Shown piece after piece: positions 46,609 to 57,525 of a DNA stretch of 64,000 nucleotides. How positions within the stretch are numbered: the stretch's first letter is position 1; each line of letters begins with the position of its first letter. The notes below the pieces were generated by a model. The model saw only the letters and a program-made list of their open reading frames with translations. It was not told the DNA's origin and did no database searches. The translations under genes were made by a program, and so were the position numbers. This DNA comes from Cryptomeria japonica (lineage: Eukaryota > Streptophyta > Pinopsida > Cupressales > Cupressaceae), in assembly GCF_030272615.1 (NCBI RefSeq), contig NC_081406.1, positions 484,993,900 to 485,057,899 on the forward strand. The letters run 5' to 3'.

Positions 46609-47857
46609 TGTTGGCCATTTGGAGGAATTGATTATATGTTGCATTGATGTTTTTTCATTGATGTCAACACTAGCTATTTTGGTTGTTTACCGGTATCCTT
46701 CTAGTCCTGGTAGGTTATTTGGTTTCTGGTTGGATTAGATCATGTTGATCTGGTATAGTCTGGTATGCTTTGTCTCTTGGAATTGACTTAGATCTTCTAT
46801 TCATGCTACTCAGATTCATGTTCAGTCAATTGGTTTTGATTTGGTGATCGAATGCTATCTTATATGCTGGTAAGCTTGGTTTGTTGATTCGGTGAGGGAT
46901 TCACATGCAGATCTTTCTTGAAGATCTTTGATGTTATGCATAAGTGGTAATGGTGTGGCTTCTAGTAGAGATTCAGGATGTTGATGGTGATCATGTTCAA
47001 GACTTGGCTGATTGGGATAATTGTTTTAGCGTGTGTGGACCTAAATTGGGTTCGGGTCTATATAGGTTTTGGATCGGCTTAATGTAACGTGTTGTTTGAT
47101 CTTCTCGATGTGTTTCTCGGATGTCTTATGGGTTAGATATTATTTGTTTGGTCTCAGGCCGACATGTTTTGTAATTATGTAATTGCTTTATTGTCTGGTG
47201 GTCGACCTTATTGTTTGTGGTCGAGGGTTTGTATATATATGATGTAAGATCTCATTGTAGATCATGTATGGAATATAAGGGATAAGGAAAGGATGTATGC
47301 AAGCAAATAATGTATTAATCATTCATGCAGAGGATTTGGTCGATCATTAGTGATTGATTTGGGTTTATGTAAGAGGATTAAGTCCTCTAGCACTGAGCTT
47401 AATCGAAACTGTATCCAGGCCGAGGAGATGCTATCATTGCAGTTTAATTTTCATTCCGGATTATAGTTTGGATTTCTATGTAGTCAGTGAGACTCCTTTT
47501 GTAATGAGCAGTGTTCTCTAGGTTGTTGGCCTTCCTGCAAGTGCAGGCCCCTTAATTTGTATTCACATACTTACTATAGAAGTATTATCTGATTGTGGGT
47601 AGGCTTCCCACCATGGTTTTTCCCTTTACTGAGTTTTCCAAGTACAAATCTTGGTGTCATGTGGATGGTATTTTGTTGCTTGAGCTTAATTGGTATATCT
47701 GATATTTTGGTAATTGGTTTATGCATTCTAGTATTGATCTTATGTGTTTTGATATTAAAGTTTTAATTGCTTAAGGTTCTAGTAATTTGGTGACAACTGA
47801 TTCACCCCCCCCCCCCCCCGCTCTCAGCTGTCTTCCGGTTATTTGAACTATCTAACA
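46609..47857 (+). repeat. 5' LTR of Copia E
   Basis: TGTTGGCCATTTGG...ATCTAACA, 1249 bp. U3 box TCATTGATGTCAACAC (46655-46670), TATA box at 47232-47240 followed by GATGTAAGATC, hairpin block TTCCTGCAAGTGCAGGCCCC (about 47533), GTGGGTAGGCTTCCCAC hairpin (about 47596), and a long poly-C run before CTCTCAG (about 47804-47820). Confidence 0.9.
47232..47240 (+). promoter_or_regulatory. TATA box in the Copia E 5' LTR
   Basis: TATATATAT followed closely by GATGTAAGATCTC. The same arrangement (TATA-like run, then TGTAAGATCTT or similar) recurs in the LTRs of A, D and the solo LTR, which supports a promoter role. Confidence 0.65.
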
Positions 47858-47871
47858 ATTGGTATCAAAGC
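47858..47871 (+). other. primer-binding site of Copia E
   Basis: ATTGGTATCAAAGC directly after the LTR end, the tRNA-Met-type PBS variant also used by Copia B. Confidence 0.85.
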
Positions 47872-47914
47872 TTTGGTCCTCTCTATAAAATCTCAACCAC
47901 TTGAGGAAGATCCT

Positions 47915-49040
47915 ATGGCGACTAATAGTTCAAGTTCATCTAGTTCATCTATTGCTATCTTTTGAAGAGATAATCCTAGGCTTGATGGAACTAAATTACA
48001 TAGTATGGAAGATTCAGATGGAGACTCATCTGAGCTGTCTTGGTAAGGAAATTTGGGAAATCATAGAGAATGGAGTTAACCCTTTCAATCTGGCATCTTG
48101 AAATCCTCCTCCAAGAAACTTGGATAAGGAGCTTGAGAATGATTATAGAGCTAGAGAAGCCCTCTTGGTGCACTTTCTGATCAGCAAATAAGGGGATTGA
48201 CTGACAAATCATCAGCAAAGGCTATATGGGACAAGTTTGAGACTCTTAGATTGCTAAAATTGATGGTTACCGGGTGAGATATGAAAATTTGAAGATGGAA
48301 GAAGATTGAAGGATTATTGCATTCATGGAAAGGGTAAATGAAATTGTCATGGGAATTCAATGTTGTGGTGTAACTCTGGGTGAAGATGAAATAGTTTCTA
48401 AAGTTCTGAGAGCTTTATGACTGACTTATAAGATGAAGGCTACTGTAATTAATGAATTGAGAATAATGGCTAATACTTTTGTCAATAGAGATACCTTGGT
48501 TGGGAAATTGTCTGCTTTTGAGCTTGAAGAATTTGGACCTTCTAGAGCTGTGAAGTATGAACCTTCTTTTCATGTATTTACATCATCAACCGAAAAGAAA
48601 GATTGGAAAGCTTTGTATGCAAAGGAATTGGATGATATGAAGAGAGAAGATGAATAATTTGAGCAACTTGAAGCCCTATTTGCTATAAGAGTACCTAAGG
48701 GACTGGTAGGAAGTATGAAGGAAAATCACCTTTTAAATGTTTTGCATGTAATAAGATAGGTCATTTTGCATCTAGATGTTCTGAAAGGAATTCAAGATTT
48801 GAAGAAAGAGGTAGAAGATCTTTTAAGCCTAACCCTGGATATCAGAACAAGTATTTGTACAAGAAAAATAGAGATAAATCATGTTACTTTGTAGATGAGG
48901 AAGGTGTGACTGATTTTGATGATGAACCGGCACAAGACTTTGCTAGTGGTTCCAGCAATGGGTGTTCTTGGATATCAAGGAAGATGATCCAGAATTGGAA
49001 GAGAATTTACCTGAAGACAAGGCCCTTGCTGCTAAAATTG
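47915..49040 (+). pseudogene. Copia E gag
   Basis: Starts at ATG 47915 (MATNSSSSSSSS). UBN2-type gag follows in broken frames: a WKIQMETHLSCLGKEIWEI segment, ALSDQQ-like and SAKAIWDKFETL sequence, RVRYENLKMEED, VINELRIMANTFVNRDTLVGKLSAFELEEFG (open from 48433) and a Lys/Glu-rich stretch. One intact CCHC knuckle (CFACNKIGHFASRC) lies at 48738-48779. Stops occur near 47964, 48102 and 48418, with frameshifts around 48155 and 48250. Gag type is the same as in B and D but unlike A. Confidence 0.85.
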
Positions 49041-50540
49041 AAGATAAGGATGAATGGGTAATTGACAAAGGATGTTTACATCATATGACTGGAGATAAAA
49101 GGAAGTTTCTATCTTTGCAATAATTTGATGGTGGTCTGGTTAGATTTGGAGATGAAAAAGCATGCATGATCAAAGGAAAAGGAACTATATCATTAGATGG
49201 TAAGAACAATACTGATAATGTTTATTATGTTGAAGGTTTAAGGCATAATCTTTTGAGTGTAGGACATTTGGTGGATAAGGGATTTCAATTACAATTCAAG
49301 GATGGAAAATGCAAAATCATTAATAGATCTGGATTGGAGATTTCAACCAGTACTCGGACGAAAGGTAATATATTTCATTTGAATTTTAGTGAGAAGACAT
49401 GTTTGATTGCACAAATTGATGAGAGTTGGCTATGGCATAAAAGGCTATGTCATGTGAATTTTGATTGCATGGTAAAGATCAGTTCAACTGAGGTAGTTAG
49501 AGATATACCTAAGATTGTGAAGCCCTATAATCCAGTATGTAAAGAATGTCAAATGGGAAAATAGGTCAGAACCTCTTTTAAGAGTATACAAGACAAATCT
49601 AATGATGTTCTTGATCTTATTCATGTTGATTTGTGTGGCCCTGCTAGAATTAAAAGTTTCCAAGGTGATAGATATTTTATGCTAATCATTGATGATTATT
49701 CTAGAATGATGTGGGTTACTTTTTTAAGGGATAAATCTAAGGCTTTTGAAAAGTTTAAAATATTTAAAGCTAAAGTTGAAACTAAGGCAGGATTGAAGAT
49801 TAAGTGCTTAAGGTCAAATCATGGTGGATAATTCACATCTGGTGAGTTTAATAACTTTTGTGAGAAGCATGGCATAAGGAGACAATTTTATGCTCCCCAG
49901 ACACCTCAGCAGAATGGAGTTGTGGAAAGAAAGAATAGAACTATATTGGATGCTACTAGAACCATGATTATGGAAGCTAATCTACCTCATATCTACTAGA
50001 GAGAAGTAGTGAGCACATCAGTTTATACATTCAATGGAGTTCATATCAAAGGAGAAACTGGAAAGACACCTTATGAATTATGGTTTGGCAATACACCTAC
50101 AGTTAAGTACTTTGGAATCTTTGGTAGTAAATTTTATATCAGGAGAGATGATTTCATTGGCAAATTCGATCCTAGATGTGATGAAGGAATATTTCCTTGT
50201 AAGTCTAATGAAACCAAGGCATATAGATCTTATAACAAGAGATTACAAAGAATTGTGGAGAGTGCTAATGTCAAGGTGGATGAGAAAAATAGAAGTCAAA
50301 TCAGAATTTATGAGCAAGAACCAACAGTGGAAATGATCATAATTGAACTGGTAACACCTTTACCAGAATAGAATGTTTAACTAGTTACTCTGGCAGTATC
50401 AAAAAATTCAACAGTAACTAAAGAACAGGAAAGAGGAACAGAGAATCAAAAGACTCCTACGTATGTGAGATTGAATCTTTCAGAAGATTAGATCATTGGG
50501 GATAAGAACAATGGAGTGATGACAAGAATAATATTGGCAG
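49041..50540 (+). pseudogene. Copia E protease, pre-integrase and integrase
   Basis: Protease: DEWVIDKGCLHHMTGDK, where the D-S-G triad reads D-K-G, so the active site is lost; a TAA lies near 49122. Pre-integrase: SWLWHKRLCHVNFD and NPVCKECQMGK then a TAG. The integrase core has LIHVDLCGP, IIDDYSRMMW, SNHGG then TAA, and TPQQNGVVERKNRTI. The second catalytic Asp is Asn, and Trp in HIYWRE is TAG (49997). The C-terminal part (50009-50371) is open and includes KTPYELWFGN and DEGIF. Confidence 0.85.
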
Positions 50541-51500
50541 CTAATGAGGTATGTTTAATTTCTCAAGTTGAACCGATATTAGTAATTGAAGCATGTAAAG
50601 ATGAATGTTGGATGAAATCTATGGAAGAAGAATTAGATCAAATAGAAAAGAATAACACATGGATTTTAGTTCCCTGACCTAAAAATAAGAATGTTATTGG
50701 AACTAAATGGGTTTTTAGGAATAAATTAAATGAAGATGGACAAGTTATAAGGAATAAAGCTAGATTGGTTTGCAAAGGATATTCTCAGAAGGAAGGAATT
50801 GATTATGGTGAAACTTTTGCACCTGTAGCTAGGATTGAAGCTATAAGATTATTTCTTGCCTATGTTGCACATTAAAACTACAAGGTTTATCAAATGGATG
50901 TTAAGTGTGCTTTTCTGAATGGGGATCTTGATGAGGAAGTTTATATTGAGAAACCTGATGGTTTTTCACTTTCAGATAATAAAAACATGGTTTGTAGGTT
51001 AAAGAAAGCCTTCTATGGTTTTCTTGGTATGCAAGGTTGGACAAATATCTTTTGAAGCTTGGTTTCACTAAAGGTAATGCTGACAATAATCTATATTATA
51101 AATTAACTGATGATGATATACTTATTATTGAGGTTTTTGTTGATGACATTATTTTTGGTGGTGAAGATAAGTTGTGCATGGAATTTTCTAACAATATGGA
51201 GAAATAATTTGAGATGTCTATGATTGGGGAAAAGAAATTTTTCTTAGGTTTGCAGATTACCTAGACTGATAAACGTATTTTTATCTGTCAAACTAAGTAT
51301 GCTAGGGAGATGCTAAAGAAATTTGGTATGGAAGATTCTAAACCGGTTAGTACTTCTCTAGTTACAAGTCAGAAATTGACAAAAAAAGATGAATCTGCAC
51401 TGGTAAATCCTACAAGATACAAGTCTATGATTAGAGGTCTACTATATTTGACTCAGACTAGATCGAATATAATGAATGTTGTTTTCATTGCATTAAGATA
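50541..51500 (+). pseudogene. Copia E reverse transcriptase
   Basis: RT boxes [72 protein letters not shown] (about 51130) and [14 protein letters not shown] are readable. The box normally reading [11 protein letters not shown] is largely deleted (about 51016-51026), which also shifts the frame. Stops: TGA for Arg at about 50677, TAA at about 50874, TAA at about 51206. Confidence 0.85.
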
Positions 51501-52090
51501 TCAAAGTGATCCTAGAGAAAATCATGAGAGCGTAGTGAAAAGGATTTTTAGATACTTACAAGGAACATCTGAATATGGTTTGTGGTACCCTAAAGATGAT
51601 GACTTTACTTTATGTGCATATACAGATGCAGACTGGGTAGGTGATGTTGATGACTGAAAAAGTACTTCCGGTGGAGCTTCCTTTCTTGGAAAGAAACTTA
51701 TTTCATGGATCAGCAATAAACAATCAGTGTACTTCTTTATCTACTAATGAAGCTGAGTATGTTGTTGTTGCTACTAACTGTACACAAGTTCTATGGATGA
51801 AGAAAATGTTGAAGAGCATAAAAGCGCATTGCAATGAACCGGTAGTTATTCATTGTGATAACTCTATTGCTATTGACATATCAAAGAATCTGGTATTTCA
51901 CTCTAAGACAAAGCACATATCTATCAAGTATAACATTTTGAAGGAGAAGGTGAAAGAAAATGAAGTTAGATTGGTTTATGTGAACACTAAAGAGCAGATT
52001 GCAGACATCTTCACTAAACCTTTGCCTAAAGAAACATTTGAGTACCTCAGAGATAGATTAGGGGTTTTTGCCCCTCTAGTAGAAAAATGA
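51501..52090 (+). pseudogene. Copia E RNase H
   Basis: Contains YTDADWVGDVDD (about 51625) followed by TGA in place of the Arg of DRKST, then a second frame with STNEAEYVVVATN, WMKKMLKSI, IHCDNSIAIDISKN and FTKPLPKETFEYL, ending at 52088-52090. A one-base insertion near 51721 causes the frame change. Confidence 0.85.
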
Positions 52091-52458
52091 TTGATTTTAT
52101 TTTGGCATTAGTCTGATATGCATTATCAGGGATATTATTCAGTCCGGATTGATGTGGTGATGCTACTACTCAGGGGGAGTAGTTAGTCTTGTGATTCAGT
52201 GGTTTATGATTTTGCTTTGAATTTTTTATCAGATTTCTGGCATTGATGTCAAAGGGGGAGAGATATTCATGTGAAAAAATTAAGGAGATATATACATTAA
52301 GGGGAGAAATTTGTAGAACATAATTGAGATATCATCTACAGGGAGAGTATGAATCAGAACTTCATTGCTATATTCTTGTGTGGGAGATTTGTTTGGCATT
52401 TCTTGGCACTTGGATGTTTTTCACATCTAGTGTTGCCATCAATGCCAAAGGGGGAGAT

Positions 52459-54648
52459 TGTTGGCCATTTAGAGGAATTGATTATGTGTTGCATTGATGT
52501 TAACGGGTAAAAGTACAAAGCTGTGTCACACTTTTATAAAGGAAATGGTCAATGCTGATTCAACTTTATAAATTAAATCAATAGAAAGTGAAATATATGT
52601 TTTGAATTTTGAAATGATGTAAACTAATAAAATTTATATTATTTTGTCTATTTTATGTTTGTAATTTAAAAAAAAAATTAAAAAATTATTTGAATGTAGT
52701 TTTTATGAAGTAAACACTATAATTTGGTTGCTGATAAAATGCTGAAATCAAAGTTACACAAGCCACCACATTTTATTTAGTAAATTATACCTTTTTTCTT
52801 CAATTTTTTTTAAGTATATTCATAACTTGAAACTTTAGAGTATTGATATATTTTTTTATTATTTTTTATAAATACATATTTTTCAATAAATTTGAAAAGT
52901 TGCTTGTGCTGAAATATAACTCTTTCCAGTTCCCACCACTTTTTTTCTTAACTATTTATCCAAATTAGAAAACAATTATATCATCTTGACATAGTTTCTT
53001 TTCTCTATTACATCATATGTTTTTCAAAAAATTTAAATAAATTTTAGTATTTTTCCTTGACAAGATAATCAACCTTATATTTTAGTGTTGATGACCTTCT
53101 TTTGATAAAAATAAAATATAAAAAAATAATTAAAATATTAAAATATATATATTTTGGAAAATTCACTTATAGATCTATAAAAGGGTATTTTTAAATTTTA
53201 AAAAAATAATAATTTATAAGAGTAGGAGTTGTTGAAACATCGGGTTTTTAATTTTTTGGTAATTAGACCCAAAGTGGTATAAAATATACATTTAGTAAAC
53301 ATTTCCTATTGGAAATGTTGTGGCCCATATATAACTTAGCTATAATGAATCTATATAGACCATATGTTTGACTAAAGTTAATTTTTAGTTAGAATTACTT
53401 AAATTCACTTGTGCTGATAAGTTAGCCTGAAATGTGACACAATTTTGTGCTTTTACCCCAACACTAGCTATTTTGTTTGTTTACCGGTATCTTTCTCATC
53501 CTAGTAGGTTGTTTGGTTTTTGGTTGGATTAGATCATGTTGATCTGCTATACTCTGGTATGATTTGGCTTTTGGAATTGGCTTAGATCTGCTATTCATGC
53601 TACTCAGATTCATGTTTAGTCGGTTGGTTTTTATTTGGTGATCGGATGCTATCTTATATGTTGGTAAGCTTGGTTTGTTGATCCGGTGAGGGTTTCACCG
53701 GCAGAGCTTTATTGAAAATCTTTGATGTTATGCATAAGTGGTATTGGTGTGGCTTCTAGTAGAGATTTAGGATGCTGATGGTGATTGTGTTCAAGAATTG
53801 GCTGATTTGGATTATTTCTTTAGTGTGTGTGGACCTAAATTGGGTCCGAGTCTATCTAGGTTTTGGACTGGCTTAATGTAACGTGTTGTTTGATCTTCTC
53901 GATGTGTTTCCAGGATGTCTTATGGGTTGGATATTATTTGTTTGGTCTCAAGCCAACATGTTTTGTAATTATGTAATTGCTTTATTGTCTAGTGCCGAGC
54001 CTTATTGTTTGTGATTGAGGGTTTATATATATATATATATATGATGTAAGATCTCATTGTAGATCATGTATGGAATATAAGAGTTAAGCAAAGGAAGTAT
54101 GTGAGTGAATAATGTAATAATCATTCATGCAGAGGATTTGGTCGATCATTGGTGATCGAGTTGGGTTTATGTAAGAGGATTAAGTCCTCTGGTATTGAGC
54201 TTAGCCAGAACTGTATTCAAGCATAGGAGATGTTATCATTGCAGTTCATTCTTCCTTCCAGATTGTAGTTTGGATTTCTATGTAGTCAGTGAGACTCCTT
54301 TTGTAATGAGCAGTGTGCTCTAGGTTGTTGGCCTTCCTGCAAGTGCATGCCCCTCAATTTGTATTCACATACTAACTGCAAAAGTATTATCTGACTATGG
54401 GTAGGATTCCCACTGTGGTTTTTACCTTCACCGGTTTTCCATGTACAAATCTTGGTGTCATGTGGATGGTATTTTGTTGCTTGTGCTTAATTGGTATATC
54501 TTCTATTTCGGTAATTGGTTTATGAATTCCGGTATTGATCTTATGTGTTCCACTATTAAAGTTTTAATTTCTTAAGGTTCTGGTAATCTGGTGACAAATG
54601 ATTCACCCCCCCTCTTAGTTGTCTTTCGGCTATTTGAACTGTCTAACA
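52459..54648 (+). repeat. 3' LTR of Copia E, interrupted by an inverted-repeat element
   Basis: Preceded by a UTR (52091-52458) with five or so G-rich purine tracts, the last being AAAGGGGGAGAT. Starts TGTTGGCCATTTAG, is interrupted at 52505-53458, and ends GTCTAACA. Without the insertion it is about 1.23 kb, like the 5' LTR. A longer TA run (about 54026-54042) marks the TATA position. Confidence 0.9.
52505..53458. mobile_element. MITE-like element with terminal inverted repeats
   Basis: The left end GGGTAAAAGTACAAAGCTGT and the reverse complement of the right end (GGGTAAAAGCACAAAATTGT) match over about 26 bp, ending in GTCACA. The 954-bp interior is AT-rich with no protein motif. Flanks TAAC (52501-52504) and CAAC (53459-53462) fit a 4-bp duplication, or 3 bp, and the E 5' LTR shows the uninterrupted site GATGTCAACACTAGC. 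The superfamily is not assigned. Confidence 0.8.
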
Positions 54649-55398
54649 ATAATTTAGAGTAATAATGATTTAAACAATTTTGAAATTTCTAAGAAACAGC
54701 CTAGGAGCATATATATGAGATTTACAAGTAAAGAAAAAAAGTTTCTATGAAATCAAAAAGTCATCCATTACTTCCTGGGACAAGAAAATAATGTTGAAGC
54801 TCAAATTCTTTAGCTCACTATTATCTTATCAACCTTTTCCAATAACTTTTGTAGCCCAAAACAATATTTTTTTGAAATACCAAAATAAAGGTCAAAGTCT
54901 TCATAATGTTATTTTCATACAAAGTTACAAATTAAAAATAAAGTTCATATACTTACTACAAGATAAAAAGATAAAGCACAAAGTCTTTAGGATGTTACCT
55001 TTGAACAAGTTCTACTCTATCAATTTTTAAATGTAGCACAAAGTCTACACAACCTAATTTATTATACTCATTCACAATATCCCTATAAATTGCTTTTACT
55101 CAATACATTCAATTACCATAATAATAATGACCTAAGAACACTCTCACTATAGAACACAATCAACTCAACATAAAGTCTGAGTGCCAAAGATTCTATTTTT
55201 AATTGATTGAATCAACAAAAATCACAAATGAACCCAAAGTTTCACTTTGCATTTCACTTCGGTAGAGTCTAGTTGCATATATAAAATAAGAAAATTACAA
55301 TGAGCATCCCGATATATATAGGAGAGGGGCAATGAGAAAAACTAGGAAAAAATTATTTAACTATGAATAAGTCAAAGTAGAGTTCGATTTTGACTTAG
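54649..55398. other. AT-rich stretch with no recognisable gene
   Basis: Begins with the right target duplication of Copia E. The word AAAGTCT recurs several times (for example near 54892, 54979 and 55038), but I see no ordered repeat and no coding motif. Confidence 0.55.
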
Positions 55399-56852
55399 GA
55401 GTCTAGTTCTATTAACGAAGTTAGAAAAATCCATCATATTGTTAGAATAGTCCATGGTTCCACCTAGATTTTCAAAAGGAAAAAGAGGAGAGTTGAAGTC
55501 TCTAGCCACCATCCAAAGAGAGTTCATATCATTAATTATAAAAGAAGAGATGTTGATGCAATCAAGGTAGGGAGATCCAATGAAGGACAACCCCACTTTG
55601 CAGCCTATAACACAAACACCATGAAATAACAAAGCAAAACAAGATCATTCAACACAAGATATACCCTGCAAAAACCCTCAAAGGGAAAAATTCAGCCTCA
55701 AAGCTCAATCCTTATATTATTTTGATGAATTACATATGCCTTCAGGATTTACACATGTTGGATTGTATCCTAAAATCACAAAATCATTCAAACAACTCAA
55801 ATATATGATCCATAGATCATCTACTCAACAATTTTGTCTCCACTAACGCTTTACTAATCTGGACCTTAGTCCAGCAGACCAGAACACCTCAGTGCCTCTA
55901 GAATATACATCTTTCATGATTCATATCTTTCGCGGACCTCTGCCTTCATAAATCAATCTCCAAACTTCCTCTTTATACTATCTACAAGCCTCAACAACTA
56001 AATCAAGTTAGCTAAAGATCCACCAGTTCATACTAAAATGTGAGAACACTAACATGTCGGCCAAATCACCAAGAACGCCTCCAATAATGCTTAGAAATTT
56101 GTGCAGACCAAAACATGTCGGCCAAAACAACATCTCCCAATGATCTGCAACCCAATTCACACTCTGCCAGCTCAACACAGCAAGAACAAGCCAATTCAGA
56201 ACCATACTGGAATTGATATCTCATTGAAATCAAATCCAAATGCCATGAATCTCAAATATATTTAAGACAATGATCTCCAAATGCTAAATCCAAATCTGCA
56301 ACTCTAAATTCACAAACATGAAGAAATGCAACAAACTCCAAGCAACTCCACTACTAACTGCTCCAACTGGATGGACTACTTAGATGCTCTTGCATCAGAT
56401 GTCATCCCAAATATCCTTCCTTCTAGACCTGGTATTAGGGGTATAAACATTAAATAGATTCCATCTGCAATTGTCAGAGGTGAAGGTGATAGCAAGATAA
56501 TTAGGGGAATGGAAAAAAATATATCATTTCAACTTCTGAGGGTTACACATGGTGACCACACCACCAGATGTGCCATTGGCATCACACATGCAGAAGGAAG
56601 ACCTTGGCCAGATTTTAACAGCTATACTAGAGAAAATAGCAGCAATCATTTTCACTTCTTGAAGAAGGAGAACATCTAGTTTGGTTTCAAAAATACTTTT
56701 CCTTAGTGCAAATTATTTTTGAGTATTGTTTAGTCCTCTCATATTTCATGACAAAAAATTCATTTTTGATCTTGGAATTCATATTTAAGGTCTTTTGCCT
56801 TCCATTCATAATTTCCCTTGACATTTCTTTATAGCATGTTTTGTTGTCAATA
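55399..56852 (-). pseudogene. second LINE fragment: ORF2 start, endonuclease
   Basis: Matches the LINE at 43205-43790. ORF2 starts at 56763 (MNFLS, then TAG for Trp) and reads through the same WMVARDFNSPLFPFENLGG box to SNFVNRTRL, where similarity ends at about 55399. The last part (56764-56852) corresponds to sequence between ORF1 and ORF2. A solo LTR splits it at 55554-56397. Losing the 3' side rather than the 5' side is unlike normal LINE truncation, so rearrangement is likely. Confidence 0.8.
55554..56397 (-). mobile_element. solo LTR with perfect 5-bp target duplication
   Basis: An 844-bp insertion with ends TGATGCAA and TTGCATCA, flanked by GATGT on both sides (55549-55553 and 56398-56402). 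LINE homology to 43360-43370 is continuous when it is removed. On the minus strand it has the CCCTTTGAGGGTTTTTGCAGGG block typical of LTR R/U5 regions, so it is probably in minus orientation. It shares no obvious blocks with the other LTRs here. Confidence 0.85.
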
Positions 56853-57525
56853 TGTTGGATTTGGTTAAGTGTTTTCATTGATGTCAACATTGTATCCCGA
56901 TTGGAGGCTATCCCGATTGGACCTATCCCGATTAGTCTTGGTGATCATCTTGGTTTTGTCTATGATTCTGATCCGATATGATCAGATCTCTAGAATCGGT
57001 TTTGGATGCTTACTCTGGATGGTTATCTTTTTTCCATATTTTGTTGGTTCATGTTTTGGTGCTCCGGTAACTATCACTTATGTTCCCAGTTGGTATTTCC
57101 TGGTACTAGTTAGCTTTACCGATAAGAGATATTTGGTGTTTTTGTTAGATGATTTTGGTTGGTCCGACTTATGGAGTCACTTTCTATCATGTTGAAGGTG
57201 CTTCTTGATAATATTATGAGTGTTTGGTAGCTTTGCATTGGCTGGCATGCTGTTATGGTGGTCCTATTTGTATCCGGTTAGACTTTCTGTGTTTCTTCAC
57301 TAAGGGTTTCTACTAGTTGGTGAAGCGTGTTGGATTTTTGTCTTAGCGGAAATTTCGATGAATGGAAATGTTTGGTTACTTGATTTAGGTCCATGCTATG
57401 TAATGTAAATTATAATATTGGTATGGTGATACCGTGTAATGTAGTTTTTGTTATTATGGGTTTATGGGTTTAGGGTTTAGATGACCTTGTCAATAAGGAT
57501 GATCTATAATATAGGTGACTTATTT
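56853..57525 (+). repeat. partial copia-type LTR (family H), cut by Copia D
   Basis: Starts TGTTGGATTTGG and has the U3 box TCATTGATGTCAACAT (56875-56890). A short triple repeat of TATCCCGATT follows at about 56891-56935. It stops where the D LTR begins; the rest is expected beyond the right edge. The pol genes of this element are not in the window. Confidence 0.75.

Larger units (their letters stand above)
46609..54648 (+). mobile_element. Ty1/copia element E, complete
   Basis: 5' LTR 46609-47857, primer site 47858-47871, gag-pol to 52090, purine tract at 52447-52458, and 3' LTR 52459-54648, which contains a 954-bp inverted-repeat insertion. Flanks are ACAAT (46604-46608) and ATAAT (54649-54653), a 5-bp target duplication with one transition. 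Coding has many stops and several frameshifts, so E looks older than D. Confidence 0.9.

Noticed and set aside
54791-55030. 79-codon frame next to Copia E
   Set aside because: AT-rich chance frame, no domain, no conservation visible in the window.
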